Positions 10,190-24,377 of a stretch of DNA of 64,000 nt are shown in pieces. This DNA comes from Cotesia glomerata (lineage: Eukaryota > Arthropoda > Insecta > Hymenoptera > Braconidae): positions 11,495,672-11,559,671 of the forward strand of contig NC_058166.1 of assembly GCF_020080835.1 (NCBI RefSeq), read 5' to 3'. Made by a program: the position numbers and the translations under genes. Under the pieces are notes generated by a model. The model was not told where the DNA came from. It saw nothing but the letters and a program-made list of their open reading frames with translations, and searched no databases. How positions within the stretch are numbered: the first letter of the stretch is position 1; every line of letters begins with the position of its first letter.

Positions 10190-10990
10190 TTATTTATTTA
10201 TTTGAAAAACGCCACTCGGCAATTATACAAAGTATTTACATATAATAGTGTAAAGTGATATAAAGAACTAATATCTACATAAAAGAATTCGGAATCCACT
10301 TAAATAAATTAAAAAAAAAAGAAAGAAAAAGAAATTAAAAAAAAAAAAAAAAAAAAAAGAAAAAGAAAACTAAAGGAATATTTCAACATAGTTACTATTG
10401 TCACTAAAAATATCATTTAAGAATAGCCCGTTTGGCTTCTCTTTTTATCCTTCCCATGGTTACACCAAAGAGATCCACATCTGCAACAAGTTCATTCATC
10501 ACCTTTGATATTCTATATGTCGGAGTATGTGTAGAGTAACGTGATTTTACTGATGGCATGTCTAACACCCTGTTAGTGCGTAGACTTTTATTTGGTATAA
10601 CCAAATTAAGTCGCTTCAGTAGGTCCGGAGCATCCAAATGTCCGTTAAGAATATTGGCTCCGCAACAGAGCGTCAGGTATTTTCTTCTATCAGCGAGAGA
10701 AGAATTTCCGGTATATTCATATGCCTGACGACAGTCGATGAAGACATTTTTTCTACCATTTCGATATTTAATATGATTTATAAATTTTCTTTGTACCAAT
10801 TCCAACTTCTTAATCTGATAAATGTAGATCGGGTCCCAAATTACGCACCCATACTCCAAGATCGGTCTCACCAGAGTGTTAAATAATAAAACTAGTGTTT
10901 TATCATCCTCGAAGTCTTTACTTGACCTCAGTATGCTACCAAGTGTACGGTTAGCTCTGGCCACTATATTATTCAGATGCACCTCAAATG
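10190..10990 (-). mobile_element. 5'-truncated LINE 3' end (Jockey/CR1-like)
   Basis: On the minus strand this runs from the C-terminal part of a reverse transcriptase (10982-10413) through a 3' UTR with A-runs to a conserved-looking tail, ATTGCCGAGTGGCGTTTTTC, followed by AAATAAATAAATA. A tetranucleotide tail after GAGTGGCGTTTTT is typical of insect LINE 3' ends. The 5' side stops abruptly next to a family A derivative at 10999. I found no clear target-site duplication. Confidence 0.75.
10413..10982 (-). pseudogene. LINE reverse transcriptase C-terminal fragment
   Basis: 189 aa without stops. Recognisable features of the region after the RT thumb in Jockey/CR1-type elements are LGSILRSSKDF, TLVLLFNTLVRPILEYGCV (the 'LVRP.LEYG..VW.P' block, here VIWDP), then KKLELVQRKF, and a Leu-rich tail with LLKRLNLVIPNKSLR. 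The endonuclease and catalytic RT motifs are absent, so it cannot be functional alone. Met at 10982 is just the first Met in a truncated frame. Confidence 0.8.
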
Positions 10991-10998
10991 TAAGCTAA

Positions 10999-11357
10999 GA
11001 ATATATCACAAATACTATCAATAATATTAATATATCACAATACATTTTTCAAAGAACTCAAAAAACTGCGCTAAATGCCGTAAACCGCGAGAAAATCAGT
11101 TAATTAATTCAAAAGTTATTGCGGTTTGAAAATTCAAAAAATAGTGTTCTATAAAACTTCCATTAGCTTTTTTAACTCGAAGAGCTCAAGAGCACAGAAC
11201 AGCGATTTATTTGAGCTCGCAGAGCTCAAAATTACACAAAAATTATATTTTTAAGCTCAAAGAGCTTAAAAAATAAGTGAATTGTTGAGCACTTAGGTAT
11301 GGAGGTAGCGGGAAGTTGCAGGGATGGCCTTTAGGGTCAACCGTTTTCCTAATTTTT
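10999..11357 (-). mobile_element. Short family A derivative, unit 1 (about 360 bp)
   Basis: Carries the family A start in inverse orientation (ends GGGTCAACCGTTTTCCTAAT) but has its own other end, GAATATATCACAAATACTAT, not present in the full-length copies. It is nearly identical to 16410-16769, differing at only about 8 sites by eye. This points to a distinct, recently amplified short subfamily. Confidence 0.75.
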
Positions 11358-12121
11358 TTTTTACATTGTGATAAATTTGTGGTAAAATAAATCAAAAAAA
11401 ATTTAATTGAACTGAAAAATTTTACAAAAAATTGAATCATACAGGGGAGAGTGGTACACGACAGTCCCTGGCATAACGGCCCCTCTCATAAATTAGGTAA
11501 AATTTTTTTTTTCCATTTTCCGTCAAGTTATGACCTTTATGATGTTTTTATGATATTTCGGGCCAATCTGTGATACGTGGGGCATAATGGATCACTAAAA
11601 AAAAAAATGACAAATTTAAAGAATTCATTATTTTAAGCTTTTTCAGGTCAATGAATCAGAATGAATTTAATTAAACTGAAAAATTTGATGAAAAGTTGAA
11701 TTATATAGCTTATAAAAAACTAAAAACATAGTTTTTTGAAATTAAAACAGTAATAATTATATTATTAATTATTGATCGCGGTATCCTCTGCACCAGACAG
11801 AAACCTAATCTCAAAAATTTATTTGAATTCCTCCAAGGATGTCTTACTTTACCCAATTCATATTTCTAATTTTGACTTGATAAAAATATAAAAAAAATGT
11901 CTGGTTCAAGATATTACGGATTTTAAAAGCTCAACCTGAAAACTCAACCTGTGATTTCAATCAATGTAAACTAATGTAACCAATTCATTGCTAAATAACA
12001 TCTATATTTTTTCTTGTACGTAGGTTTAAAACCTCTGAGTGCAATAAAAGAAATTAATTATATTATTTATTATTATCTATTTAAAATTAATTAACAGCTT
12101 AACAATAAAATTTATAATCAT

Positions 12122-13031
<910 letters not shown>

Positions 13032-13128
13032 TATTAAATGTTAACAAAAATTAAACTTTGAATAAAACATGAAATATAAATGTTCGATGATTAGGAAATC
13101 ACATCGAGATATTTTAATGAATATACGA

Positions 13129-13480
13129 TTATTCGTAATAATCACAGACATATTCGTCAGAATAATCTTCGCCAATACCTGCGCAAGAATCATAAGACCA
13201 TTTATTACAATTTTTACATTGAATCCATGTTTCTGAGGAAAGTCTATAGCAATAAAGACAATGGCAATCATCATTTTTATATTTTAAATGTTTTTTTTTT
13301 TCAAATTTTTTGATTTTAATTTTGTTTTTTTTTTTTTTTTTTGTATAATTGAGGTCTTTTTTTTTGCTTCATGTTGATTTTTTTTTCTGAGAGTTCTCGG
13401 CGATACTCAAGACTCGTAAGAATCGTGGTTTTCCCTCGACGCCGTTCTCTGGGAGGAGAATCTCTAGATTTTGATGGTAA
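13129..13480 (-). pseudogene. Remnant of a pogo/Jerky-like transposase C-terminus (zinc-binding tail)
   Basis: The minus strand reads RGKTTILTSLEYRRELSEKK, then after a stop a Lys-rich stretch, then DDDCHCLYC...WIQCKNCNKWSYDSCAG...EYVCDYYE and a stop. A basic linker followed by a Cys-rich PHD-like tail is typical of insect pogo/Jerky-type DDE transposases. The last cysteine pair is damaged here (CDYY; the second copy has CDHC). The DDE core is gone. Non-functional. Confidence 0.65.
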
Positions 13481-13774
13481 TAGCTTTAGTAAAAAAAAAT
13501 TTTTTTTTATATGATTTTTTGGGGAGGGGGCCGTCGTGCCTTAGAAAAAAAAAATTTTTTTTTCGATTTTTTTGCAAAATTTCGACTGATTCGTTCGAAA
13601 TAGATGGAAAATAAATGAATTTGATGGTTAAAAGCCACAAAAAGAAAAAATCGGGTTAAGGGGGCCGTCGTGCCCCAGTCTCCCCTATAGTCATATCATG
13701 ATATATTTTTACGGATTGTCTTTGATGAGTAAATGATGAGTTTATCTTTGATAAGTTATGTTGCTGCTTCGAAA

Positions 13775-14545
13775 TAGTAATTTATATCATATGGCCGCAA
13801 AGTGTCAATTTTCTGACAACGACGATGTTGTGATATGAGCTTAAGGTTTGTGGCGGGAATGTACGAAAACGGGCGTAAGTTTAACTCCGAGGCAAATCCG
13901 AAAATAAAAATTTTTTGTCATACTTGCTTCGAAAGTTCAACTTTCGAGCGCTGGGTGGCGTCCAAAAAGATACTCATTTCTAGAGACTACCATACCGCGT
14001 TTTTCCGCGGCCTAGGCCGCAAATTTTAACTTCCTCTTTTTTTTCCGTACTGTCTTTGTACAATCGGATGAAATTAAGAACGAAATAAATCAAATTCTAG
14101 TGTACCAACCGCAGATTTTTAGTAAATTTAATTTTTAGTTACTATTTAGTAGTGCTGATTATTTCTCGGTTGACAGTTCATTGCCAGGAGAACCTAATGT
14201 TAATAAAATAACAACAACGCAAAATTTAATAAAATGTAGACGTGACTATTTGCCGCTTACCCTTCGAAAGTTTAAATTACGAAGCAATAATGACAAACAA
14301 TAATGTAAGTTATTTGGTCACTAAGTGGTGATTTTGACAACGACGATTTTACGATATTCGCTTGAAAGTTTGTGACGCGAAGGTATGAAAACGAGCGTAA
14401 ATTTCGGTCCTCGGCTTCGTCTCGGACGTTAAAATTGCGCCCGTTTTCGTACATTCCCGCTACGAACCTTAAGCTCATATCGCAACATCGTCATTGTCAG
14501 AAAATCATTACTTCGCAGCCATATAACATAAATTACTATTACGTA
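13775..14545. mobile_element. Palindromic non-autonomous element I with about 110-bp inverted termini
   Basis: Left arm (about 13775-13890) and right arm (about 14425-14545) are inverse copies sharing TAGTAATTTAT, ATATGGC.GC and ATGAGCTTAAGGTT.GT, then GGGAATGTACGAAAACGGGC. A third, diverged copy of the same block in direct orientation lies at about 14330-14400. The matching frames in both arms are palindrome shadows, not genes. Confidence 0.65.
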
Positions 14546-14574
14546 GACGTCTTGATGTCAGTACTCTGATTTTG

Positions 14575-15085
14575 TATGCATCAACAATAACTCCCAAAAC
14601 AATTTCTACATCGAGATCGAGCTTTTTTTTATTAGTTCCATAATTCAATGAACTAGTGCCGTATTTCATATCAGTGGTCTAGTTTCCGTAGTTTTTTTCT
14701 AAATTAATTTTTATTAAAATTCACTATGATGCATACGTACAAAAACGAAATAACTTCCCGTACTGAAAAAAAATATATGCCGCATATACGGGGGCAAAAA
14801 AAAAGTATGTGGCGTATATATTTTATATGTGCGACGTATATGTATCAAATGAAATCAAGCAATCATATTACTAGATTTTTTTAAACTGATGCTCATATGT
14901 TCAGATAAATGGGCGTCAATAATTAAAAAAATAACTTTGAAATACTCTGTAAGAAATTACTTAATTGTTCTTTCTTTTAAAAATTAATTATACAATTTTA
15001 TTGTTTTTTTTTTTTTTTTTTTTTTTTTTATTTAATAAATGAGTATTATGAGGCGTGCAATTTTGAATTTTCCAAGCTTTTTTGA
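14575..15085 (+). mobile_element. Repeat K, copy 1 (related to 56037-56696)
   Basis: Shares with the second copy CGTATTTCATATCAGT, TTTTTATTAAAATT, TAAGAAATTACTTAATT and the end block ATGAGGCGTGCA.TTTTG followed by ATTTTCCAA. A small insertion-like block rich in TATATGCCGCATATACG lies near 14760-14850. No coding capacity. Confidence 0.6.
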
Positions 15086-16409
15086 TGTTTGATAAAGTCA
15101 TCTTAGATAATTCTTATTCAATACAATTTTCTCCTTCCCTTTGATAAAATTCCAAGCTTTTTTCAAACATTGCATTCTCACAAGAAGTGTTAGCAAGTCA
15201 ATAAACTCGTTTCGTTTAATTTTCAATAACTCACTTAAAAAAACCGAAGCGTAACAAACTATTTCATAATTACATTTGTCAGTAAATACTTCATACATAA
15301 TTCACTGGAGGAAAAAACCAACAACAGCAAAAAGAACAACAGCTATAATCAGAGTCTGTTCACTTGCCGTCTCATTACTCATTACATATCAATAAAATGT
15401 AAGTTAATGTCACTAGCACGATCATCGGAGCATTAGAAAGAAAGAAAAATGAAAAATGAGCTGCTTCATCACCGATAACCAGTTTCGCGTGACTTAAGCT
15501 TTCTTTCCTCGATTACGAGATCCCCATAATAATCAAACCCATCCATTAAAATCTATCTTATATATAATACTGTAATATAATAGAGTATAATACTACTCTC
15601 AATTATAAAATCACGTCGCTCAACACCAAGCTACATTTACTCCAGATTACTCGGGTGTAAATAATCCTGCGTAATGATATGCCCACTTTTTTTTATTATC
15701 CAAGGTAATAATAAAAATAATAACAAGCCAAACTATAATAATCGTAATAGCAATCGTCATTGCAAAAATATTAAACACAAACTATAAAATCCATTGAATA
15801 TTTTATAAATCTAGTTGAAACTAAGTAAAGCCTCAATTCATGTGCGCTCGTATGTTACAACGGTCCAAGAAGCGGAGCATAAAGATACGGCTTTGCTCTT
15901 ACTGATGAAATTCTTACATTGAATTTGCACAAACAACCAACTTGTATTAAAACTGATAAGTTAATATATACTGAACAGACTTCTTAACAGACGAATAACT
16001 TCTAACGGCTGTTAGCTAGAGAATTAAATTATTATCAGATTAATGATCAGTTTTTAGCTGCACGGATATTGTTATGTTTCATTGTTACGCTGTTATATAA
16101 ATTTTTTAATTTATATATAAATACATCTATTGTATTTAAAATATTTTTTGATTGTTTTGAATTTTTCACCTATAATTTTATTCAACAAAAGAAGCTTCCT
16201 TGAACTTTTAAATTTTTCTTTCAAAACGGAAATAATGAATTTCTGAAAAATAGTGTTGAATATTCAAAAACAAAAATTTGTTATAGTGAAAAATAAATAC
16301 AATTTATAAACTAATGTAGCGTAATAAACAAATATATATCTAGATAAAATACATTTCTATAATGATTATGATATGATGAACTAATACACTATTAAGGAAA
16401 TTAATTTTT
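15086..16409. other. Non-repeat intergenic sequence upstream of Osiris gene 1
   Basis: A 66-codon minus-strand frame at 15098-15298 resembles nothing I recognise. The stretch 15400-15900 has higher complexity than its surroundings and could hold regulatory DNA for the downstream gene. That is speculation from position only. Confidence 0.4.
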
Positions 16410-16769
16410 GAATATATCACAAATACTATCAATAATATTAATATATCACAATACATTTTTCAAAGAACTTAAAAAACTGCGCTAAATGCCGTAAACCGCG
16501 AGAAAATCGGTTAATTCATTCAAAAGTTATTGCGGTTTGAAAATTCAAAAAATAGTGTTCTATAAAACTTCCATTAGCCTTTTGAACTCGAAGAGCTCAA
16601 AAGCACAGAACAGCGATTTATTTGAGCTCGCAGAGCTCAAAATTACACAAAAATTATATTTTTAAGCTCAAAGAGCTTAAAAAATAAGTGAATTGTCGAG
16701 CACTTAGGTATGGAGGTAGCGGGAAGTTGCAGGGATGGCCTTTAGGGTCAACCGTTTTCCTAATTTTTT
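16410..16769 (-). mobile_element. Short family A derivative, unit 2 (about 360 bp)
   Basis: Near-identical twin of 10999-11357 over its full length, starting GAATATATCACAAATACTAT and ending CCTAATTTTT. The flanks (TTAATTTTT on the left, CCTAATTTTTT at the right end) leave the target duplication ambiguous. Confidence 0.75.
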
Positions 16770-17300
16770 ATTTCAATTTTTACATTCAAAGAGAAAATTT
16801 TATTTATAAAAAATGAAAAGGCTTTTCTTATTTTTGTCCATAAAAAAATTCACATTTTTCTCTTTGTCAATTGTTTTTTACTGTTTTTTTTTTTTGTTTT
16901 TTAATCTTAAAGTAGTAATTAAAAAAAAATTCATGACCGAATTGATGTAAAAAATTTTAACGAAAAACGAATCAAATAAAATTTTTTTTTTAGTACCAAA
17001 AAAATCTAACAATAAAAATTTTAAGACTCAAACTTCGACAATCATAAGTTAGTCATAAAAAATTTTTTTCTGGTCACGTTTCAATCATTTATCAGTCATT
17101 AGACAATCATCATTAGAATAATTAATCCTCAGTCTATGAACCATGATCTCGATTGTAAAAGTATGACTCTTATGTCACCAAACTTCAGCCTTTTAAAAGA
17201 TTATAAACAAAAAAAAAAATTAATTTCCAAAGTAAAGAGTCTCAGCCTCATTTAGCGCAGAGTTGACAATTTTAGTATCCTCGGATGATAATGACCTTCT
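16770..17300. other. AT-rich spacer before the (TA)n tract
   Basis: Contains many A and T runs. No gene supported. Confidence 0.5.
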
Positions 17301-17303
17301 AGG

Positions 17304-17362
<59 letters not shown>
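17301..17362. repeat. (TA)n microsatellite upstream of Osiris gene 1
   Basis: About 30 uninterrupted AT units directly before a possible core promoter. Confidence 0.95.
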
Positions 17363-17364
<2 letters not shown>

Positions 17365-17369
17365 TTGAC

Positions 17370-17412
17370 TATAGAGTATCAACCTTTCGGGACACCGTTT
17401 TACACTCAGTGT
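17370..17412 (+). promoter_or_regulatory. Possible core promoter of Osiris gene 1
   Basis: TATAGAG at 17370 and an arthropod initiator TCAGT at 17406-17410. The spacing (38 bases) is longer than usual. From 17410 to the start codon at 17865 the sequence is more complex and GC-richer than the surroundings, as expected for a 5' UTR. A different start within 17410-17860 is possible. Confidence 0.25.
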
Positions 17413-17864
17413 CTGGTAGTCTGTAGTGAGTATAATAATCATCAAAAGAAGAGGGAGTACTTTTGACACACATTTTAGACCGCGTGAATCGAATCCACGA
17501 GAGACCAGCCGAGCGGATAGTGGATTGGATAGTCAGGTCTCGATGTTAGTTTTAAAGGAGAGATCCAAGTGAACGCAACTCTGTCTGTTTTTTAAGTCCT
17601 AACAGTATCGACCAACTGTGACATCCATCCTAAAAAGTAAAACTTTATTCGGTGGTGGTTTTTTAAACACACACCCGGTTTTGGAGGAGATGCTCAAAAG
17701 AACAAACTTCTTCAAGTGGCACAGGCGCATCAGGCACTGTTCGCCACTAAAACAGTGAACTATAATGAGACATTTTAAAAATTAAGTTACGTATTTTCAA
17801 AATTTTAAGTGTAAATTAGTGATTTAATTCTGGTCCAAACTGTTGTTTTTATAAAAACCAAAAA

Positions 17865-20800
17865 ATGTTTAAGATACTCGGGATTTTACTGCTGGCGGCC
17901 TTGAGTGTCAACGCGTTTAGTTTTGTAAATATAATTAGCTACGCTAAATACTTGTACCCGCGTAACTTGACGTACCTGAACGCCGGAGTAGGCGGCAACG
18001 AGCTGTGGCGAGGAATTTTGAAGGACTGCAGCAAGAAATTAACATTTTCGTGCTTGCAAAAGAACGCGTACAGTTACTTGGACAACACATTGGGAGAAAT
18101 AGACAATGTGACCATTTTTGACGGAATTTTGATGACTAAAAATAAACTGGACTATGGAACATGTGAGAAAAATTGTGAAGAAGACACTTCTGAAGAAGAT
18201 AATTTGGTGGAAGATCGCAGCTACAAGGAAAACTTCAAAGCTTTTGAAGAACCGAAAACTCCCTTGGAAGAAGTTACTTCTGCGTTGAGGCATAAAACGG
18301 TCAAATTTTTGGCAACACGTGACTATGAAATCCAGCTTCCGGAGTTTGTTTTCGAGAAGGCCAAAATCAAAATTAGTCCTCGAGAAATTGACTCAAATGG
18401 AGCGCTAGTACGAATTGATTTTGGGTCTGCTTTGGAGCAGCAAGGCCGCTTATTTAAAAAAATTCGTGAGTTTTCTGGTAGCTACTATTTGGTTGGGGAT
18501 TAATAAAAGGATTAAATAGGGTGATTTACTTTTTACAGGCAAGTTCATCCAAAACCGGTTGCTGCTGAGCTTCCTGGCACTGATACTCATTATTAAATTG
18601 ATCAAGGTCAAGTTCATGTTCGTGATACCTTTCTTGTTTGGAGTGACCACTGCCAAGAAAGTATTTTTGAAGCTGTTGCTGTTTTTGATTCCACCCTTCG
18701 CCCACGTGTTTAAACTATGCTCCAGTTATTACAATTCGCACACAAAGTTTCATCATCACCATCACCATCAGGTATTTTTAATTTAGTCATGAAAATTATT
18801 ATTAATGGTGTCTTTTTTAATAGGATTGGAGGATTTTGGGTTACCTGAAAACGTGAAAAGAGATGATTTAAAATTAATGTTTCTTTTTTTTTTCTCATAA
18901 TAATTTTTATGGGAACAGGAAAAATTACTTAAATTTCATGATTGAAATTACTGACAGAGAAACGGTAAAAAAACCACATGAAGAAGAGATTATGGTAATG
19001 TTTACGACGCAGATGCGGTAACAATGGATGAATCATTAGATTATAATTAATGCGTGGATTTAAAAAATTATTTTTTATCGGTAATTTTTACTATTTTTGG
19101 GAAAAGTGAGTCATATGGCAAGGTATGATCACACATATGATTATATATAAATTTTTGGTATTATCTGAATATATAAGGTCAAATATGGATCTTTATGAGT
19201 AAAAAAATTTTCTACTATACTTTGACATAGTCTGATGAATCCATATATGATCTCATTTGAAAACTGGCCATACCAAGCCATTTATAAGATTTTCAAGCCA
19301 TATCTAGACTCATCTAATTTTACATAGCTCGATCCACCGTAATATGACTTGATATGCTCAAATCAGACCTCATATGGTCATATACGCCCATTTATAATTC
19401 TCTGACCAAATGTCGTGTTAAGAATATCCGACAGAGGGCGCATTATTGCAGAATCTTCTCCTAGTAAGAGAATTATTTAAAAAATCTTGTTCTGATTTAA
19501 AAATAATTTTTTCGACTCTTCTTTAAAGCTTATCTGACGTTGACGATTTAATCAGCTACTAGACCAATTTTAGTACAATACTTGAAATTTCAATAGCGTG
19601 CTACGCGCGCACCTTAATTTCAACCAATAATGAATCGTGGCCCGTTTTTTACGAGTTTCGACCTATGACTAACTTTAATACTTTCATGTATTTTAATTTA
19701 GAGGAATATAACATCTTAATTGACAAATGCATTTCTAGAAAAAATAAATTATGTTTTTATTTTTCTACATACTCAAACACGATCTGATCAAGACATGTAT
19801 GACCATACATAAAAATTTTTTTCTCAGACATTTTTGGAATAAACAAAATATTAAAAAGCTGTAAAAAATTTTTTGGACCGGATCATGCCAGATATAAAAA
19901 ATATATGGCTGTTCATATATGGCTATAAAAAATTTTTTTACGGGTATGATCATTTATAAACACTAAAAAATTTTAGAACACTGTGACAACAGAAATTTAT
20001 TTGAATCCAAAAAAAAATTCTTACTTTAAAAACTCTTATATTAATTCAATATGATTTTCTCGATTTCAGAGTTTTTTTCCTGAATTAAGAACATTTTTTT
20101 TGCCTGTATTCCTTTTATAGAATAATCATTATTGGGATTGAATTTAAAATATATTTTATTAAGTTATCGTTTCTGAAGGAATACAATGCAAACTAAAGTT
20201 GATAAAATTTATTAATAAAATTTTTAAAGAAAAATGAAACGTAAGTTTTAAAAATTAAGAAATATGAAATAAAAGTTAATAATTTGTAATAAAAGTTAGC
20301 TAAAACTTTTTTTTTAAATAGTTTTTTTTTTTAATTAGAATATAACTGAATAAAAATAACTAAGAGTATACTTTCAAATAACATCGGTAGGGTGTTCTTT
20401 TAAATAAACACTAAGTAATTTATTTTTTCCTTTCATCAATTAAAGTATTTTCTTCAGATAATTATTTTTAATAAATCTCTCTTTTAAATGAGCTGTGAGA
20501 ACAGTTATCCGATTTCGATACATTAAACCATTATTGCTCCATTACGCTTCGATCTTTGTATTCTTTTATCCGAACCTCGAATAATATAAAATTTTTTTTT
20601 CTTTAAATTCAATTAAAATTTGTTTCCTGTCTTTTGTTTCAAATCAATGAGTTTTTTATCTCAGCAAATAATTCTAAAAGTTTTTGTGAATAAATTATAT
20701 CACTATCACACAACTTATACGGTGTATATATAACACAAGGATGAATGAGCAAGAACTCAAGAAAAAAATTTGATAAAAAGTCATCTAGACTTATTTTGGG

Positions 20801-23800
20801 AGAAAAAGTAATTTTTATATTATAACTTAATACTACAAATTAAAATTTTTTGTTAGAAGACAGTTCGGAAATAATGCGCCCTCTTTCAGAGTTTTTTTAA
20901 CACTATAAAAAATTATACATCGACATATCAGCACATATTAGAAAATTTTTTGACGGATTGTTGTGTTTTAATGATTCGAAAAAAAAGAATGTCCTTCCAA
21001 ATAGTTGTAAAAAATTACCTTTACATTGAAAACAAATTAAGGTTATAAAATTTCTTAAGATAAATTCATACCAAATTTCTGAAAACTTAAAAACTAAATT
21101 CTTAAAGTTTTATATTGCATATAGTCTTATTCGAATTCCCTTGAATCATCTTTCAATTATTGTTAAAAATAGTACCCGGGTAAAAAAATTTATATATAAT
21201 TGGGTATAATTATATATGATTATATATGAAAAATGGCCCGGCATAATTATGTATAATCATGTATAATTATATATAATTATATGCGATTATATATAATTAT
21301 ATTAATTTTTTTAAAAAATGGATAAAAAAATTGTTTTTTTTTTTTTTTTAATTATATTGAAACCAATGCGATTCGGAGTATGATGTAGTAATCAGAAACT
21401 ATTTTATCTGATGAAAAATTCCGGGCGTCCGCTGGGTTTGAACTCGACTCCTTCTGGTTATCATTCCTGCACGCTGCTCACTGGTCTGAATCACATATTG
21501 TACCCGATAGGATCTATTAAATTTATCTAAATTCAAACCCAAGAAAGATCAGTTTTACATATAAATTTTATAAAATTTCTTAAAATCCTATAAAACATAA
21601 TAAAAGCAGTACATTTTTAATAGATTGTTTATTTTGACTATTGTTAATTTTTATATTGTTTATTTTCTATAAAAAATGAATTGTATTTTTCAATTGAAGA
21701 ATTGAAAGTTGAACATAGTAAAATGATCAGTAATTTAAATATGCAAGCAGTAGTAAAACATATTATACCCGTTACAGAATCTGAAAATTACTTGTTAATA
21801 AAATTGAAAGAAATACAAAGTGTTTTTCAGTTATTAAAAGTAGGAGATTTTGTATGTAAGAGACCAGATAATTCAAAGAGAATTTGGTAATTTTATTGTA
21901 AAATTGGATTTAAATCCCTACTAATATTATAAATATGAATGTAAGTTTGTTTGTTACGCTTTCACGCAAAAACTACTTAATCGATTATCATGAAACTTTG
22001 TACACATATTCTTGGAAGTATTAGAAGTAACACAGGATACTTTTTATTAAAAAAAAAAATGTATTTTTTACGAAAGATAAAAAAATTGTTTGTCAAAAAA
22101 TTAGTATCGCTTTGATTCAGTTTTATTGAAATGTAATGATCTTTGATATTTATCGAAGGACTTCAACGTGAGCGAAGCAGCGGGTAAATGCTAGTGAAAA
22201 ATAAAATCATTGTTTATAAAAAGTAATCTTTGTCATCACTTTTTTCAACTTTGAAGATTTAGTATGACTTTTATTTAATCATACGAAAAATTTAAGAAAA
22301 ATCATTATCTATAATATTATATAATTTAATATGATTTGATATAATTATACATAATTGTTAATAATTATACAAAAATTACGAAGAACATCATACATAAATT
22401 TTTAAAATTATACATAATTTTATATAATTCTACATAATTATAAGCAATTGTACAACCATAACCAAAATACAATGTAGGATTATATATAATTTTATATAAA
22501 TGGTTAAACACGAGAAAAATGTTGTATGAAATTATAGATAATTATACATGATTCTATATACTTTTACATAATTATATTGAATTATACAAAATGACCGAGA
22601 ACATTACGTAGAATTATACATAATTATGAATGATTATATATACTCTTACATAATTATACAAAAATAGTTAAAAATTTTCTATAGAAATATGTAGAATTAC
22701 ACATAATTTTGCATAATTATATGTAATTTTATATTATAATTTATAATTTTGTGTTGTTATATATAATGATACAAAAATCATCTTAACTATTATATAAAAC
22801 AATATATGATTATGCATAATTCTGCATAATTATATAAAAATATACAAAATTAAGGAAAAGATATATCCAGAATTATATACAATTATATATAACTCTGAAT
22901 AATTATACATGAATCATATATAATTATATATAATTGCACATAATCTTTTTTACCCGGGTAGATTATAAGTATAAAAATAGTATAATCGAAACCGCACGAG
23001 TTGCAAGTTCTATTTTTTAAACACAAAGGTGAAGATAAATTCCAGTAGAAAGTTAGGATCCAGCTCTCACTCTCCCAGACGAAAAAAAAAAAAATTATTT
23101 TTATGTCAATTTAAATATATTCAAAGATATAATTAAATTGTTCAATAATTATTTGATTAAATTATTGTGTTTTTCTTCTTTACTCATTCTACATTATTTT
23201 TTCAATTTTAACTGTTCTGATTATCATTTGCGTTCGATAAGAATAATTTGTGTTTAATTATTAAACTTATCGCACTCAAATAAACGTTCATTCAATTTAC
23301 GCAAAACACGCTGAAATTACAAAATGAGTAGTCAGCTATTTACCAAATGTCAAAACGTGTGCTAAGTTACTGCTTACGGGAAAGGAGTAACAAAAAAAAA
23401 TTTATTCAAACTTTTACCGTAAAATTATTTATTCTATACGGAGATTGAGACAAAACAACATTCTTACATTTTAAAACTTTTAGTCTCAAAACAAGTGCTG
23501 TTGCCCTACATTGTTACATTATTCGATCAATTTAACAAATAACTATAACAAAAAAACTAAAACTAAAAGGAAAATTATTTTTTTTAGATCGCTCATCATC
23601 ATCATCACGTTCCAGTTCCCGTTCCAGTGCCAGCACCAGTGCCAGCACCCACGTACTACGATCCACATCATCACTCACCTCACCCGCCTTATCAAGAGGA
23701 AGAATTTCAAGGTTACGATTACGCGCATCCGCACATCCAGCTGCGGAAAGACATGGAAGAGCTGAAAGAGTGGGGAATAGACTCGTTCACGGATTTACAT

Positions 23801-24295
23801 GACGATTATAACAAATTGACCCCCGTCCAGCCTCAACTTAATAATTACGGCAATCTTCAACCTCAGTATCTGAAGCCAGCTCAGCTTCAGCCTCAGCCTC
23901 AGCCGATAAATGTGGCACATGCTCAAAGTTTGGCTTACAATGGGTATCTCGAGGATCAGAACCAGAAATTACATCGGCGTATATCAGGTGGATCTGTGCC
24001 GGGAGTGCCAGTGGGAGTTGGAGTTGGAGTCAGAGTACCAGTGCCTACTGTCCCAATTCCTTCAGTCCAGCAAGTACCAGTTAATACTGCGTCAATTAAA
24101 CACACTCCCGTTGCACCTGCACGTAATGATTTCAAGTCCAATGCTCACACACATGCTCTTGCCACCAACAGCAACAACAACAACAATAATAATAATAACA
24201 ATAACAACAGGCAAGTGCATCCTGTTTTTGTGCACTCACATCAGCCAGTCGCGAGCTCCAATCTCCAGCAGCAGACACAGATAAATAGACTTACT

Positions 24296-24377
<82 letters not shown>

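Larger units (their letters stand above)
18772..23587 (+). other. Intron 2 of Osiris gene 1, repeat-filled
   Basis: GT at 18772 after ...CATCAG, AG at 23586-23587 after a T-run. It contains degenerate ATATGG/CCATAT-rich sequence (19090-19400), element J, element N1 and an insect short repeat. About 23000-23500 looks unique. Confidence 0.8.

Noticed and set aside
13835..14029. Frame MSLRFVAGMYENGR... mirrored at 14272-14478
   Set aside because: Shadow of the inverted arms of element I; the sequences diverge after the arm.
21681..21890. 69-codon frame in element N1 as a gene
   Set aside because: Ends abruptly, unrecognised, and lies within a non-autonomous repeat in an intron; insufficient support.
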